64,000 bases of DNA from Vibrio tarriae (lineage in GTDB: Bacteria; Pseudomonadota; Gammaproteobacteria; Enterobacterales; Vibrionaceae): the NCBI RefSeq assembly GCF_002216685.1, contig NZ_CP022353.1:558001-622000 (forward strand), given 5' to 3'. A program made the translations under genes and the position numbers. The notes beneath the pieces are model-generated. The model was not told the DNA's origin, ran no database searches, and saw only the letters and a list, made by a program, of their open reading frames with translations. Shown piece by piece: positions 1-9,820 of this stretch. Within the stretch, counting starts at the first letter, position 1; each line of letters starts with the position of its first letter.

Positions 1-31
1 AGCAGTGTGAGTAAATGAGGACACGTGATTC

Positions 32-514
32 ATGACTCCTGCAATCAATCTTGCAAAGAAAAATAAAATCCCCCATACCATTCATCAGTATGAGCATGAT
101 CCGAGCCATGCCAGTTACGGCTTAGAAGCAGCGCAGGCGCTCGGCCAAGATCCGAAACGGGTATTCAAAACCTTACTGTTTTGTATGAATGGCGAGGAAA
201 AAAATCTCGCGGTGGCGATTATTCCCGTCGATCTCAAACTGAATTTAAAGCTCGCGGCCAAAGCGGCCAAAGCCAAAAAAGCGGAGATGGCAAAGCCGGA
301 CATCGCCGAGAAAACCACAGGCTATGTGGTGGGGGGGATAAGTCCTCTCGGCCAGAAAAAAGCGCTGCCAACCTTTATCCATCAAAGTGCATCAAGCCAA
401 GCGACCATTTGTGTCAGTGCAGGTAAGCGCGGTTTAGAAATTGAGTTATCTCCGCAAGATCTCGCGCACTTAACGCGCGGCCAGTTTGCGGATTTGTGTC
501 AAGAAGAGAATTAA
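32..514 (+). CDS. ybaK: Cys-tRNA(Pro)/Cys-tRNA(Cys) deacylase YbaK
   Basis: A 160-residue cytoplasmic protein of the YbaK/EbsC editing family, which hydrolyses Cys-tRNA(Pro) mischarged by prolyl-tRNA synthetase. The whole length is a single YbaK/aminoacyl-tRNA editing domain. The family's essential lysine is visible at position 46 in RVFKTLLF, and the conserved GGISPLGQKK loop lies near residues 101-110. Length matches the family (about 155-160 residues). A GAGG about 11 nt upstream of the ATG can serve as ribosome binding site. It is a monocistronic gene convergent with uraA. Assignment is by recognised sequence; nothing odd was seen. Confidence 0.93.
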   Translation: MTPAINLAKKNKIPHTIHQYEHDPSHASYGLEAAQALGQDPKRVFKTLLFCMNGEEKNLAVAIIPVDLKLNLKLAAKAAKAKKAEMAKPDIAEKTTGYVVGGISPLGQKKALPTFIHQSASSQATICVSAGKRGLEIELSPQDLAHLTRGQFADLCQEEN

Positions 515-530
515 TCGATACCCCTGTAAA

Positions 531-553
531 AACGGCCTCAAAGAGAGGCCGTT
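531..553. terminator. Shared terminator of ybaK and uraA
   Basis: A perfect 9-bp stem (531-539 with 545-553, arms AACGGCCTC and GAGGCCGTT) with a 5-nt loop lies between the convergent genes. The A-run at 528-532 gives a good U tail on the minus strand, so it best serves uraA; the plus-strand tail is weak. Confidence 0.75.
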
Positions 554-584
554 GATTCTAGAAGTGGTGAGAAGTCAGCGAAGA

Positions 585-1838
585 TTAATGGCGTGCCTCT
601 TCTTCCATTTGTGCATTATCCACTACGTGGTTTTCACCTAAGTCGCTTGGCAGAACAAGGTTGAGGATAATCGCGACGATGCCGCATAAGCTTACGCCTT
701 GCAGGCTAAAGTCACCCACGCCGAATGCCATACCACCAATACCAAATACCAGAGTGACGGCCACAATCACCAGATTGCGTGATTTGTGCAGATCCACTTG
801 GTTTTTGATCAATGTATTCAAACCGACGGTGGCGATGGATCCAAACAGCAGGATCATGATGCCGCCCATTACCGGAACTGGAATGGTTTGCAGCAATGCG
901 CCGAGTTTGCCAACCAAAGCGAGCACTATGGCCGTGATTGCCGCCCAAGTCATGATCGCTGGGTTAAATGCACGAGTCAGCATCACGGCACCAGTCACTT
1001 CACTGTATGTGGTGTTGGGTGGCGCGCCAAGCATGGTTGCGGCCATGGTCGCGACCCCGTCACCAGCGATAGTGCGGTGTAAGCCCGGTTTTTTCAGGTA
1101 ATCTTTGTTGGTCACATTTGAGATAGCCAGCATATCGCCCACGTGTTCGACCGCAGGAGCAATCGCGACTGGGATCATAAACAGGATGGCGTTGATGTTA
1201 AATTCAGGGAAAGTGAAGTTGGGTAACGCAAGCCAAGCGGCTTGTTCCACCGCCGCAAAGCTGACGACACCCATTACCAGTGAGAGTGCATAGCCGCTGA
1301 CAATGCCCGCTAGGATAGGAACTAGCTTAAAAAAGCCTTTGGCGAACACACTGAACACCACAGTGACCAAGAGTGAAATACAAGAAATCCAGAGTGCGGC
1401 TTGTGGGTCGACGAGTTGCACGGAGCCATCACCGGATTTGCCTAGTGCCATGTTCACGGCGGCTGGAGCAAGCCCCAGGCCAATCACCATAATCACAGGA
1501 CCTACCACGACCGGAGGTAGCAGTTTGTGGATGATAGCCACACCACGCACCTTAATAATGCCACCGAGTACGATATACACTGCCCCCGCGGCCATCAAGC
1601 CACCCATAGTGGCAGGAATGCCCCAGGTTTGGATGCCGAACATAATAGGAGCGATAAAAGCAAAAGAAGAGGCGAGGAAAATGGGGACAGAGCGGCGGGT
1701 GATCAATTGGAAAAGCAGTGTTCCTAAACCAGCACCGAACAGTGCAACGTTTGGATCGAGTCCGGTCAGAAGCGGGACCAGAACCAACGCGCCGAATGCG
1801 ACAAACAGCATTTGCGCGCCTTGTATGGCATTTTTCAT
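585..1838 (-). CDS. uraA: Uracil permease (NCS2/nucleobase:cation symporter)
   Basis: A 417-residue inner-membrane protein with hydrophobic segments along nearly its entire length, as expected for the 14-helix UraA fold. It imports uracil by proton symport. Family signatures seen include APAVEHVGDM near residues 238-247, the conserved glutamate-containing helix motif, and APPNTTYSEVTGAV near 282-295. Length matches UraA of E. coli (429). In enterobacteria uraA sits beside upp; here the upstream divergent neighbour is a DUF2066 gene and no upp is present in the window. A PurR-like palindrome lies 47 bp upstream of the start, which suggests purine-responsive repression. Confidence 0.95.
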   Translation of the reverse strand: MKNAIQGAQMLFVAFGALVLVPLLTGLDPNVALFGAGLGTLLFQLITRRSVPIFLASSFAFIAPIMFGIQTWGIPATMGGLMAAGAVYIVLGGIIKVRGVAIIHKLLPPVVVGPVIMVIGLGLAPAAVNMALGKSGDGSVQLVDPQAALWISCISLLVTVVFSVFAKGFFKLVPILAGIVSGYALSLVMGVVSFAAVEQAAWLALPNFTFPEFNINAILFMIPVAIAPAVEHVGDMLAISNVTNKDYLKKPGLHRTIAGDGVATMAATMLGAPPNTTYSEVTGAVMLTRAFNPAIMTWAAITAIVLALVGKLGALLQTIPVPVMGGIMILLFGSIATVGLNTLIKNQVDLHKSRNLVIVAVTLVFGIGGMAFGVGDFSLQGVSLCGIVAIILNLVLPSDLGENHVVDNAQMEEEARH

Positions 1839-1884
1839 CGTATTTTCCCTGAGCTAAATAAAAATTCGCGGGATTCTATCACTT

Positions 1885-1900
1885 CTGCAATCGATTGCGA
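1885..1900. promoter_or_regulatory. Candidate PurR operator upstream of uraA
   Basis: The 16-mer at 1885-1900 contains the palindrome GCAATCGATTGC with a central CG. The enterobacterial PurR box is roughly CGCAAACGTTTGCG, so the flanking GCAA/TTGC and central CG agree. It lies between uraA and the DUF2066 gene, close to a TAGAAT-like -10 on the uraA strand. The match is by eye; binding is inferred. Confidence 0.5.
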
Positions 1901-2058
1901 GCGGAATAAGATCAAAAATTGACAGGATTATAGGCTATGTTTAAAAACGACGTGGATCGCGTCGCACAAATTCTGACGCACTCCTGTAACCTCTCGCCTT
2001 GCTGAACTTTGGATAGTTGCTTATCATCGTCGTTCAGTAAACAGAATGTAGGTATGGT

Positions 2059-3192
2059 ATGCGCTATTTAGCTGTGTTGATGATGGGATTGCTCACGTTT
2101 CCCGCCTTCGCCCTCACTCGAGTCAACTTGTATCAGGCAGAAGTTGCGGTCGATCCGCAGCAAAGTAACGCTGATGCGGCGGCGCGTGTCCGTGGTATGG
2201 AAGAAGTGATTGTCCGCGCTACTGGTAGTCAAGATGCGCTCAAAAATGATGCTGTGCAGAAAGCTTTGCGTCAGAGTAACCAGTACATCACCCAGATCAG
2301 CACTCAACAAGAGGGTGCTCAGTCGGTGATGCGTTTGCAATTCAGCGCGCAGCACATTCGCTCACTGTTAAGTCAAGCTCAGTTACCCTTTTGGCCTGAA
2401 AGCCGCAGTAACTTGCTGGTATGGCTGGTGGAAGAAGCCAACTACGATCGCAGCGTGAGTTGGGAACATGCAGATACTCCGTTACTGAACCAAATGAAAG
2501 CTCGCGCCCGTGTTCGCGGCTTACCCTTAACGGTTCCGGTTGGCGATTTTGATGATGTGACCGGTGTGCAGGTCTCCGATTTATGGGGTGGCTTTATCAA
2601 CCCGATCAGCATCGCAAGTCAACGTTACCCGACCGATGCGGTTTTGGTTGTGCGTGCGCAAGGCTCTGAACTGCGTTGGACTCTGTTTGATCAGTTGGCT
2701 AACACCATGGTGAGTCAACCGAAAGCGCCCATCTCAGGTCAAGCCTCGGGTGAGCAAGCGGTCACCGAGATGATTGATGAAATCAGTGATTACTACGCAC
2801 GTAAAAGCGCGGTTGTAGTAAGCAGTGAATCCTCGCAATCGGTATTGGCGCAATTTAGCCCACTCGATAGCGCGCAGGATTTCTTTGTGGTTGAGAACAA
2901 ACTCAAGGGCTTAAGCTCAGTCGCTTCGCTGGATATTTTGAAGGTTCAAGGTACTCAAGTAACTTTTAACGTGCATTTATTAGCCAGCGTGGAAGAGTTC
3001 ACTAATGAAGTGGTACGCATGGGGCAGGCGGTATTGATGGAGATGCCTCCAGAAGAGCCCGTCTCTTCAGACACTCGTTCGCTGGAAAATAGTACGTCAG
3101 AAATGCCGGTAGACCCGAGTAACCCAAATAACGCTGCTGCTCAGCCACAACCTGTTCAACCTAAAACTCTCTATTTCTCTTGGCAAGGTTAA
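2059..3192 (+). CDS. DUF2066 domain-containing exported protein
   Basis: A 377-residue protein with a clear Sec signal peptide (residues 1-18, ending FPAFA), so it probably acts in the periplasm or outer membrane. The body matches the DUF2066 family, which in gammaproteobacteria is usually found between uraA and hda or the bepA-arsC cluster, as here. The last 60 residues are rich in Pro, Ser, Asn and Gln and look disordered. No catalytic motif is evident and I assign no function. The ATG follows a weak purine-rich stretch (GTAGGTATGGT). A TTGACA at 1919-1924 may be part of its promoter. Confidence 0.8.
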   Translation: MRYLAVLMMGLLTFPAFALTRVNLYQAEVAVDPQQSNADAAARVRGMEEVIVRATGSQDALKNDAVQKALRQSNQYITQISTQQEGAQSVMRLQFSAQHIRSLLSQAQLPFWPESRSNLLVWLVEEANYDRSVSWEHADTPLLNQMKARARVRGLPLTVPVGDFDDVTGVQVSDLWGGFINPISIASQRYPTDAVLVVRAQGSELRWTLFDQLANTMVSQPKAPISGQASGEQAVTEMIDEISDYYARKSAVVVSSESSQSVLAQFSPLDSAQDFFVVENKLKGLSSVASLDILKVQGTQVTFNVHLLASVEEFTNEVVRMGQAVLMEMPPEEPVSSDTRSLENSTSEMPVDPSNPNNAAAQPQPVQPKTLYFSWQG

Positions 3193-3255
3193 TGCTTTGA
3201 GGAGAGAGCCCCAAATGACTTGAGTTATAAGGAAGTTAGGGGACAAACCAAAGCA

Positions 3256-3285
3256 AAAAATAGCGCCGAAAAGGCGCTATTTTTA
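3256..3285. terminator. Bidirectional terminator, DUF2066 / DUF2069
   Basis: A 12-bp stem (3256-3267 with 3273-3284) with a GAAAA loop has a GC-rich core (TAGCGCC/GGCGCTA) flanked by A and T runs, so it can stop transcription in both directions between the two convergent genes. Confidence 0.85.
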
Positions 3286-3357
3286 TTGCGATAATCAATT
3301 CGAGAGTGACTTTGATGCGCACTCAACCAAGCAATGGGTCACCGATAGGCAAAAAGA

Positions 3358-3795
3358 TCATCGGTGGTCAAAATGGGCTTTTTCTTGCTTTTCCACTTCA
3401 GAAAGCTTGGTTAGCTTTAAGCCTAACTCCTTACCACGTAAGCGCGCATAAAGGGTATTGCCGATAAATGCCGCAAAAGTCAGTAGCAGTTCAACCAAGG
3501 CTAACCAACGCTCCCCGCCATCCACATACAGCAAGGTTAAAGCATGCAAGAAATAGAGCATCAACACAAAGTTTGCCCAAGCATGGGTATAAGGTTTGCC
3601 TTTGAGAATGCCAAACAGAGGCAGTAGCAGTGGAATGACCCAGCCTATCGCGAGCGCGGTAGGATTAAGATGAGGATGTGGTGACAACGTGAGTTGCCAT
3701 AACAGGATCCAAACCAACAGAGCGAGGTTGGCACTCAGTGCCAGCCAGCGATAAAACGCGGTCCGAGGTTGCATTGCAATACTGGAGGTGGTCAT
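3358..3795 (-). CDS. DUF2069 small membrane protein
   Basis: A 145-residue inner-membrane protein with about four hydrophobic helices (near residues 16-36, 46-62, 72-90 and 98-115) and a charged C-terminus. It matches the DUF2069 family, members of which are commonly adjacent to wrbA in gammaproteobacteria. It ends the leftward bepA-arsC-wrbA cluster, starting 2 bp after the wrbA stop, so it is almost certainly co-transcribed. Function unknown. Confidence 0.8.
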   Translation of the reverse strand: MTTSSIAMQPRTAFYRWLALSANLALLVWILLWQLTLSPHPHLNPTALAIGWVIPLLLPLFGILKGKPYTHAWANFVLMLYFLHALTLLYVDGGERWLALVELLLTFAAFIGNTLYARLRGKELGLKLTKLSEVEKQEKAHFDHR

Positions 3796-3797
3796 TG

Positions 3798-4705
<908 letters not shown>

Positions 4706-4727
4706 AACTTCTCCTGTATCAGATTTA

Positions 4728-6182
4728 TTATTGGAGGGATAAAAAGCGCTCGCGTTGCACCATTAACTGGTCAATCCGCGCATCGTAACGGGCTTGCGCT
4801 AAGCTACCCAATTCCACCAACTGACTGGCTTGGGTATAAAACTGAATCGCTTTGTTCCAGTTTGCTTGCAGCGCCATGATTTCACCGCGTGCCGCTAAGT
4901 CTTCCGCACTGTTGCCTAAACGGCTATTGGCTTCAGACAGCAGTTGCCAACCATTGATGTCATTAGGATTGTCATGGGTGTAACGTTGCAAGATTCGAAT
5001 GGCATCGGTGAACTTATCTTGCTTGAGCAGCACGTTCGCATAGTTAATGGTCAGCACTGAGTTATTTGGCGTCTGTTTGAGCGCCTTTTCTAACAAGCTT
5101 TGTGCTTTATCGGCTTGCTTGAGCTCAATATACAAATCGCTGATCGCATCGAGATAAAAATGATTGTCCGGTTGTTCTTTAACTAGCTGAGTCAACAGAG
5201 GCTCTGCTTTATCGAACTGTTTGAGATCGAGATAAACCAAGGCTTTGCCGTACTGGATGGACGGCTGTAGTGTGGCGTCGATTTTTTTCTCACTGCGAGC
5301 AAACCAATCCAACGCTGCGTCGGCATCAATGCCCGCATAACGAGCGATGATCCGTGCGCGCGCCAAGTGATAATCCAAGTGTGGAGCAAGTTTGAGTGGC
5401 GGATATTGTCTGGCCCGCTCACGGCTATCGGTAATCCGGTCTTCTGGCAGTGGGTGAGTCAGCAGCATAGGGGGCGGCTTACTGGCGTAGCGATATTCAT
5501 CAGCAAGGCGAGTGAAAAATTGCGGCATTGCGTTTGCGTCAAATCCGGCTTTGGCTAAGGTCGCGATGCCAAATCGATCCGCTTCTTTTTCATTGCTACG
5601 TGTGTAGTTAATCTGGCCTTGGATGCTGCCCGCCATGGTGGCGTTGATCGCCGCAATCCCCGCTTCTGGGGCGGCAATCGCGAGCAGTAATGAACCGGCG
5701 AGTGCCGCCATCGTCGCAGGAGAGCGACGTGCTTGCTCTTCCATGCTGCGTGCAAGATGGCGTTGGGTGACGTGAGCAATTTCATGTGCCATGACCGACG
5801 CTAACTCACTTTCACTTTGTGCATGAAGGAACAACCCAGAGTGCAAGGCGACGTAACCACCAAAAAAGGCAAAAGCGTTGATGTTACGATCGCGGATCAT
5901 AAAAAAGGTGAACGGCGTTTTGACATCGTTGGCGCTGGCGACTAAACGATGTCCTAAATTATCAATGTACTCATTGAGTACAGGATCGTTAATCACAGGT
6001 TGGTTATTGCGCAGCATACGCATATAAGCATCGCCATAAATCAGTTCTTGATCTATGGTCAGCGTCGAGCCCGCTACCGTGCCAATATCCGGCAATTCGA
6101 TAGGATCATTTTGTGCGATGGCAGGAAGACATGGCGCTGCAATGCATAGACATAACAGGGTACGTGTCGGGAAGAATTTCAT
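4728..6182 (-). CDS. bepA: Beta-barrel assembly-enhancing protease BepA
   Basis: A 484-residue periplasmic M48 metalloprotease that helps assemble LptD and degrades misassembled outer-membrane proteins. Signal peptide residues 1-24 (ending AIAQ), the zinc motif HEIAH at 133-137, the third ligand region NEKEADRFG near 197-205, and a C-terminal TPR domain from about residue 305 are all visible. Length matches E. coli BepA (487). First gene of the leftward bepA-arsC-wrbA-DUF2069 cluster and divergent from the TusA-like/perM pair. In E. coli bepA, arsC (yfgD) and perM are also neighbours. Confidence 0.93.
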   Translation of the reverse strand: MKFFPTRTLLCLCIAAPCLPAIAQNDPIELPDIGTVAGSTLTIDQELIYGDAYMRMLRNNQPVINDPVLNEYIDNLGHRLVASANDVKTPFTFFMIRDRNINAFAFFGGYVALHSGLFLHAQSESELASVMAHEIAHVTQRHLARSMEEQARRSPATMAALAGSLLLAIAAPEAGIAAINATMAGSIQGQINYTRSNEKEADRFGIATLAKAGFDANAMPQFFTRLADEYRYASKPPPMLLTHPLPEDRITDSRERARQYPPLKLAPHLDYHLARARIIARYAGIDADAALDWFARSEKKIDATLQPSIQYGKALVYLDLKQFDKAEPLLTQLVKEQPDNHFYLDAISDLYIELKQADKAQSLLEKALKQTPNNSVLTINYANVLLKQDKFTDAIRILQRYTHDNPNDINGWQLLSEANSRLGNSAEDLAARGEIMALQANWNKAIQFYTQASQLVELGSLAQARYDARIDQLMVQRERFLSLQ

Positions 6183-6365
6183 AATGGCGGTGCATACTCC
6201 GAGTTTATCTGCCTGTAAGACATGTCCGATGTCTATTGGTTTCTTGATTCTGCGTTTGAGCAGCGAATTTCCTGTGAAAATCTACCCCCCATTAACGCCA
6301 ATTAGGTGTAACCCTGAACGAAAGCCGATACAATGTGCCACCTATATTAAGGATTAAGCGGCAGA

Positions 6366-6602
6366 ATGGAACCGATTATTCTCGATTTGCGGGAGCAGCG
6401 TTGCCCTATGGCGTTACTGTTGGTTAAACGAGCCGCGGCAGCTCTATCTCTCGGTGAATCGCTGACCATTTTGATTGCCGATCCCGCCTCACAACGTGAC
6501 ATTGAAAAGTATATTGCTCAGCAGCCACTGGATTGTCAGCGCACTCTCAATCACGATCACTGTTCGCTCAAGGTTAGTAAGGAGACTTCGTTTAATGTTT
6601 GA
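6366..6602 (+). CDS. TusA/SirA-family sulfur carrier-like protein
   Basis: A 78-residue protein of the TusA (SirA/YedF/YeeD) family. The family's CP motif with the conserved cysteine is at Cys13 in REQRCPMALL, and the compact alpha-beta pattern fits. TusA proper carries persulfide sulfur for tRNA 2-thiolation; other paralogues have different or unknown roles, so I do not assign the symbol. Its stop overlaps the perM start by 8 bp (6595-6602), so the two genes are translationally coupled, a pairing that suggests a link to membrane transport of unknown nature. Confidence 0.75.
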   Translation: MEPIILDLREQRCPMALLLVKRAAAALSLGESLTILIADPASQRDIEKYIAQQPLDCQRTLNHDHCSLKVSKETSFNV

Positions 6603-7666
6603 AATGGTCAGTCGTTGGTATAAGCGACGCTTCTCCGATCCACACGCTGCCAGCTTGGTGGCGATTTTGTTGTTTGGTTTTATCACCATCTATTTCTTTG
6701 GTCATTTGATTGCCCCTCTGTTGGTGGCGATTGTACTCGCTTATCTACTGGAGTGGCCCGTTACTCAGCTGCGCCGATTACGAATTCCGCGCACCTTAGC
6801 GGTGATCATTGTCATTACGGTGTTCACTGGCTTGATGATTTTGGCGGTGTTTGGTTTGGTGCCGACGATTTGGAAACAGGTGGGGAATTTAATTAATGAC
6901 GTGCCGAATATGTACAGCGGTACGCAGAAGTTCATCACCAGTTTGCCTGAACGTTATCCTGAATTGGCACATCTAGAGATTGTCGAGTCGGTGATCAGTA
7001 ATGCCAAAAACAAAGTGCTAGGCATGGGCGAATCTGTGGTGAAAGGTTCTCTTGCGTCTCTGGTCAGCTTAGCCACGCTGGGCGTTTATCTGATTTTAGT
7101 GCCTCTGTTGGTGTTTTTCTTATTGAAGGATAAACAAGAGATGCTGCGGATGGCGAGTGGTATTTTGCCGCGTAACCGCAAGCTAGCGAACAAGGTTTGG
7201 GAGGAGATGAACCAACAAATCTCCAACTACATTCGCGGCAAAGTGCTGGAGATTGTTATTGTCGGTACAGTCAGTTACATCACGTTCGCGATTTTAGACC
7301 TGCGTTACTCCGTATTGTTGGCAGTCGCGGTAGGGCTTTCGGTATTGATCCCTTATATTGGAGCTGCAGCTGTAACCGTACCCGTGGCTATTGTGGCCTT
7401 GTTCCAATGGGGGCTGACCCCGCAGTTTTACACCTTGTTGATTGCTTACGGCATTATTCAGGCTTTGGATGGTAACGTTTTGGTGCCCATCCTATTCTCC
7501 GAAGCGGTCAACCTACATCCGGTGGCGATCATTATTGCGGTGCTCGTGTTTGGCGGATTATGGGGCTTCTGGGGCGTGTTTTTTTGCGATTCCTTTGGCG
7601 ACCTTGGTGAAAGCCGTTTGGAAGGCGTTACCTAGTTTAGAGGACGATCTCGTGGAGACGGATTAG
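6595..7666 (+). pseudogene. perM: AI-2E/PerM family transporter, frameshifted near the C-terminus
   Basis: An inner-membrane protein of the AI-2E exporter/PerM family with about eight helices. ATG at 6595 follows GGAGAC; an earlier in-frame ATG lies inside the upstream gene and is rejected. The frame reads through to GFWGVFF, then leaves the family sequence and stops at 7635 (346 residues). The +1-shifted frame continues with FAIPLATLVKAVWKALP, the normal PerM ending, to 7666. The break is in a run of seven T (7579-7585); six T would restore a 356-residue protein. The tail change swaps 26 normal residues for 16 unrelated ones. It could be a sequencing error in the homopolymer, a true mutation, or slippage-tolerant expression. 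Confidence 0.85.
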
Positions 7667-7689
7667 CTTTTCCGCGAAAAGACAATCTT

Positions 7690-7739
7690 ACGCACAATTA
7701 AAAAGCCTCACTATTTAGTGAGGCTTTTTAATTGTGCGT
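7690..7739. terminator. Very long palindromic terminator after perM
   Basis: A perfect 22-bp inverted repeat (7690-7711 with 7718-7739) separated by a 6-nt loop TATTTA. The core AAAAAGCCTCAC/GTGAGGCTTTTT is a standard terminator; the outer arms (ACGCACAATT) extend it well beyond the usual length. Confidence 0.88.
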
Positions 7740-7764
7740 TACTCATCTAACTGTAAATAAAAGC

Positions 7765-7792
7765 TAAAGTTTATACTTCATACCAACGATAT
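7765..7792 (+). promoter_or_regulatory. Candidate sigma-28 promoter of the chemoreceptor gene
   Basis: TAAAGTTT at 7765-7772 is a perfect sigma-28 -35 element; AACGATAT at 7785-7792 is a partial GCCGATAA match after a 12-nt spacer, one more than optimal. Chemoreceptor genes are often in the sigma-28 class. Moderate support only. Confidence 0.4.
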
Positions 7793-7848
7793 AGTTAGGT
7801 GTCGCATATTTCACTGTAATAATCACAGCGCAAAGCATCGGAGTTGGT

Positions 7849-9720
7849 ATGAAATTTAGTTATAAAATTGTAGCTGCATCCTCAATGCTGCTGTTGGTCG
7901 TTCTTTCCTTGCTCTCTTTTCAGCAGCAAACGACCGTCCGCAGCCAAGTTGAATCTTTCGTTAACACCAGTTTAAAAGAGATGGTAATAGGAATAAAAAA
8001 TACCATTGAAGCGGATCTGACCAGCAAGAAAACCTTAGCTCAGACCACGACAGAAGTATTGGCTTTAGATCCGGATAACCGTGAATACGTTCGCCAAGTC
8101 TTGGAGACGCCTAAGCTAAAACAAAGCTATATTGCTGTGGGTGTCGGCTATGACAACGACGGTGGTGTGGTAGAAAACGACGACGCGTGGGAAGTCGAGG
8201 CGGATTACGATCCGCGCACCCGCCCATGGTATAACGATGCAAAACAACAACGAAATCTAGTGGTAACCGAGCCTTACGTTGACGCCACAACCAAGAACAC
8301 CATCATTTCGATTGGCACTCCGCTTACGGCACAAAACCAATTCAAAGGCGCTATCTTCTTTGATGTAGAACTCACGGCGTTAGCGGATTTGGTCAACTCG
8401 ATTAACCTGTTTGATGCCGGCTATCTGTTTATTGTGACGGAAAATGGTACTACCATCGCCCATCCGAAATCTGAGCTCAATGGGGAACCATTGAATCGCT
8501 ATTTGCCCAACGTCACCATTCAACAGGGTACTCAAACGGTAGAAAATAATGGCAAAACTTATCTGGTTAGCTTCACGCTTGTGCCGGAAGAGAATTGGTA
8601 CATTGGTGCGGTGATAGATGAATCCATCGCTTTTTCCGCCCTGACTGAACTTCGCAACAGCTCGATCATTTATACCCTTATTGGTGTTGTATTCAGCGTT
8701 TTGGGCTTGGGACTGCTGATCCGCGTTTTGATGAAGCCACTCGGAGTACTTAATCTTGCTATTCAGGATGTCGCCTCAGGCCAAGGCGACTTAACTAAGC
8801 GCCTTGATACTAACACCGATAAAGAGTTCGCCGAGTTGGCCAGAGGATTTAACACCTTCACCCAGACGTTGCAGAGCCAAATTCAACAACTTAAAGCGAT
8901 TGGTGCTGAAATTATGTATGGCACTGAGCAAACTGTGATGGGCGCTCAAGAATCCGCTCGTGCAGTCACTCAGCAATTGCAAGAGTTGGAGCAGCTCGCG
9001 ACGGCAATGCATGAAATGGCAGTAACGGCGACAGAAGTGGCGAATAACGCACAAAGCGCAGCGGCTGCGGCTCACGAGGCTGATGAAGCTTCACAAGATG
9101 GCAGTAAAGTGGTGAGTGATACCACGCGATCGATTGATGCGCTTTCTGCTCGTATCGAACAAGCGGTAGAAGAGGTCAAAGGGTTAGAAGTGGCGACCGG
9201 AAATATCGAAACTATTTTGAAAGTGATTAACGATATTGCTGACCAAACCAACTTATTGGCCCTCAATGCGGCGATTGAAGCCGCGCGCGCGGGTGAGTCG
9301 GGTCGAGGTTTTGCGGTGGTTGCCGATGAAGTTCGGACGTTGGCGCAGCGTACGCAACAATCGACCACGGAAATTCGTAATATGATCGAACAGTTGCAAA
9401 GCGGTGCGAGTGCGGTTTCTGCTGCTATGAATGAGAGTAAGTACACGGCGGATGATGCTGTGCAGAAGGCGCAGCTTGCTAATGAATCTCTGCAACGGAT
9501 TCGTGGTGCTATCCAACGGATCAGCGATATGAACATGCAGATTGCTTCTGCAGCGGAAGAGCAAAGTCTCGTTGCCGAGGAGATCAACACCAATACGGTG
9601 AAGATTAAAGATCTCTCGACTCAGGTGGCGGACTCCGCTAAATCAGCGAGTATGGCCATGGAAGTACAAACCGAAAACGTGCGTGAGCAAGGCAAACTCC
9701 TCAATACCTTTATCGTGTAG
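7849..9720 (+). CDS. Methyl-accepting chemotaxis protein (dCache type)
   Basis: A 623-residue transmembrane chemoreceptor that feeds CheA-CheY signalling. It has TM1 at about residues 7-27, a periplasmic dCache ligand domain (motif YDPRTRPWY near 121-129, typical of dCache_1), TM2 at about 272-294, a HAMP domain to about 350, and a long cytoplasmic coiled coil with the conserved signalling tip [12 protein letters not shown] near 485-496. No CheR-docking pentapeptide is present at the C-terminus (ends NTFIV). The ligand is unknown. It is monocistronic, bounded by terminators on both sides. Confidence 0.93.
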   Translation: MKFSYKIVAASSMLLLVVLSLLSFQQQTTVRSQVESFVNTSLKEMVIGIKNTIEADLTSKKTLAQTTTEVLALDPDNREYVRQVLETPKLKQSYIAVGVGYDNDGGVVENDDAWEVEADYDPRTRPWYNDAKQQRNLVVTEPYVDATTKNTIISIGTPLTAQNQFKGAIFFDVELTALADLVNSINLFDAGYLFIVTENGTTIAHPKSELNGEPLNRYLPNVTIQQGTQTVENNGKTYLVSFTLVPEENWYIGAVIDESIAFSALTELRNSSIIYTLIGVVFSVLGLGLLIRVLMKPLGVLNLAIQDVASGQGDLTKRLDTNTDKEFAELARGFNTFTQTLQSQIQQLKAIGAEIMYGTEQTVMGAQESARAVTQQLQELEQLATAMHEMAVTATEVANNAQSAAAAAHEADEASQDGSKVVSDTTRSIDALSARIEQAVEEVKGLEVATGNIETILKVINDIADQTNLLALNAAIEAARAGESGRGFAVVADEVRTLAQRTQQSTTEIRNMIEQLQSGASAVSAAMNESKYTADDAVQKAQLANESLQRIRGAIQRISDMNMQIASAAEEQSLVAEEINTNTVKIKDLSTQVADSAKSASMAMEVQTENVREQGKLLNTFIV

Positions 9721-9751
9721 CGTTTTGACCTATGCTTTCGAGTGTCAATTA

Positions 9752-9781
9752 TAAGGCCAGTCAATGACTGGCCTTAATCTT
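9752..9781 (+). terminator. Terminator of the chemoreceptor gene
   Basis: A perfect 10-bp stem (9752-9761 with 9767-9776, TAAGGCCAGT/ACTGGCCTTA), loop CAATG, followed by ATCTTTT. It may also act for the convergent bcp. Confidence 0.8.
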
Positions 9782-9820
9782 TTCTGCATTCAAACTGACT
9801 AAAATCGGCATTTCTACCGA

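Noticed and set aside
1303..1857. 184-codon plus-strand frame opposite uraA
   Set aside because: It lies wholly antisense to a well-conserved permease and has a Pro/Thr/Ser-rich composition typical of antisense reading.
9072..9593. Long antisense frame of 173 codons opposite the chemoreceptor gene
   Set aside because: It is a shadow of the codon bias of the real gene, Ser/Ala/Ile-rich with no domain and no ribosome binding site.
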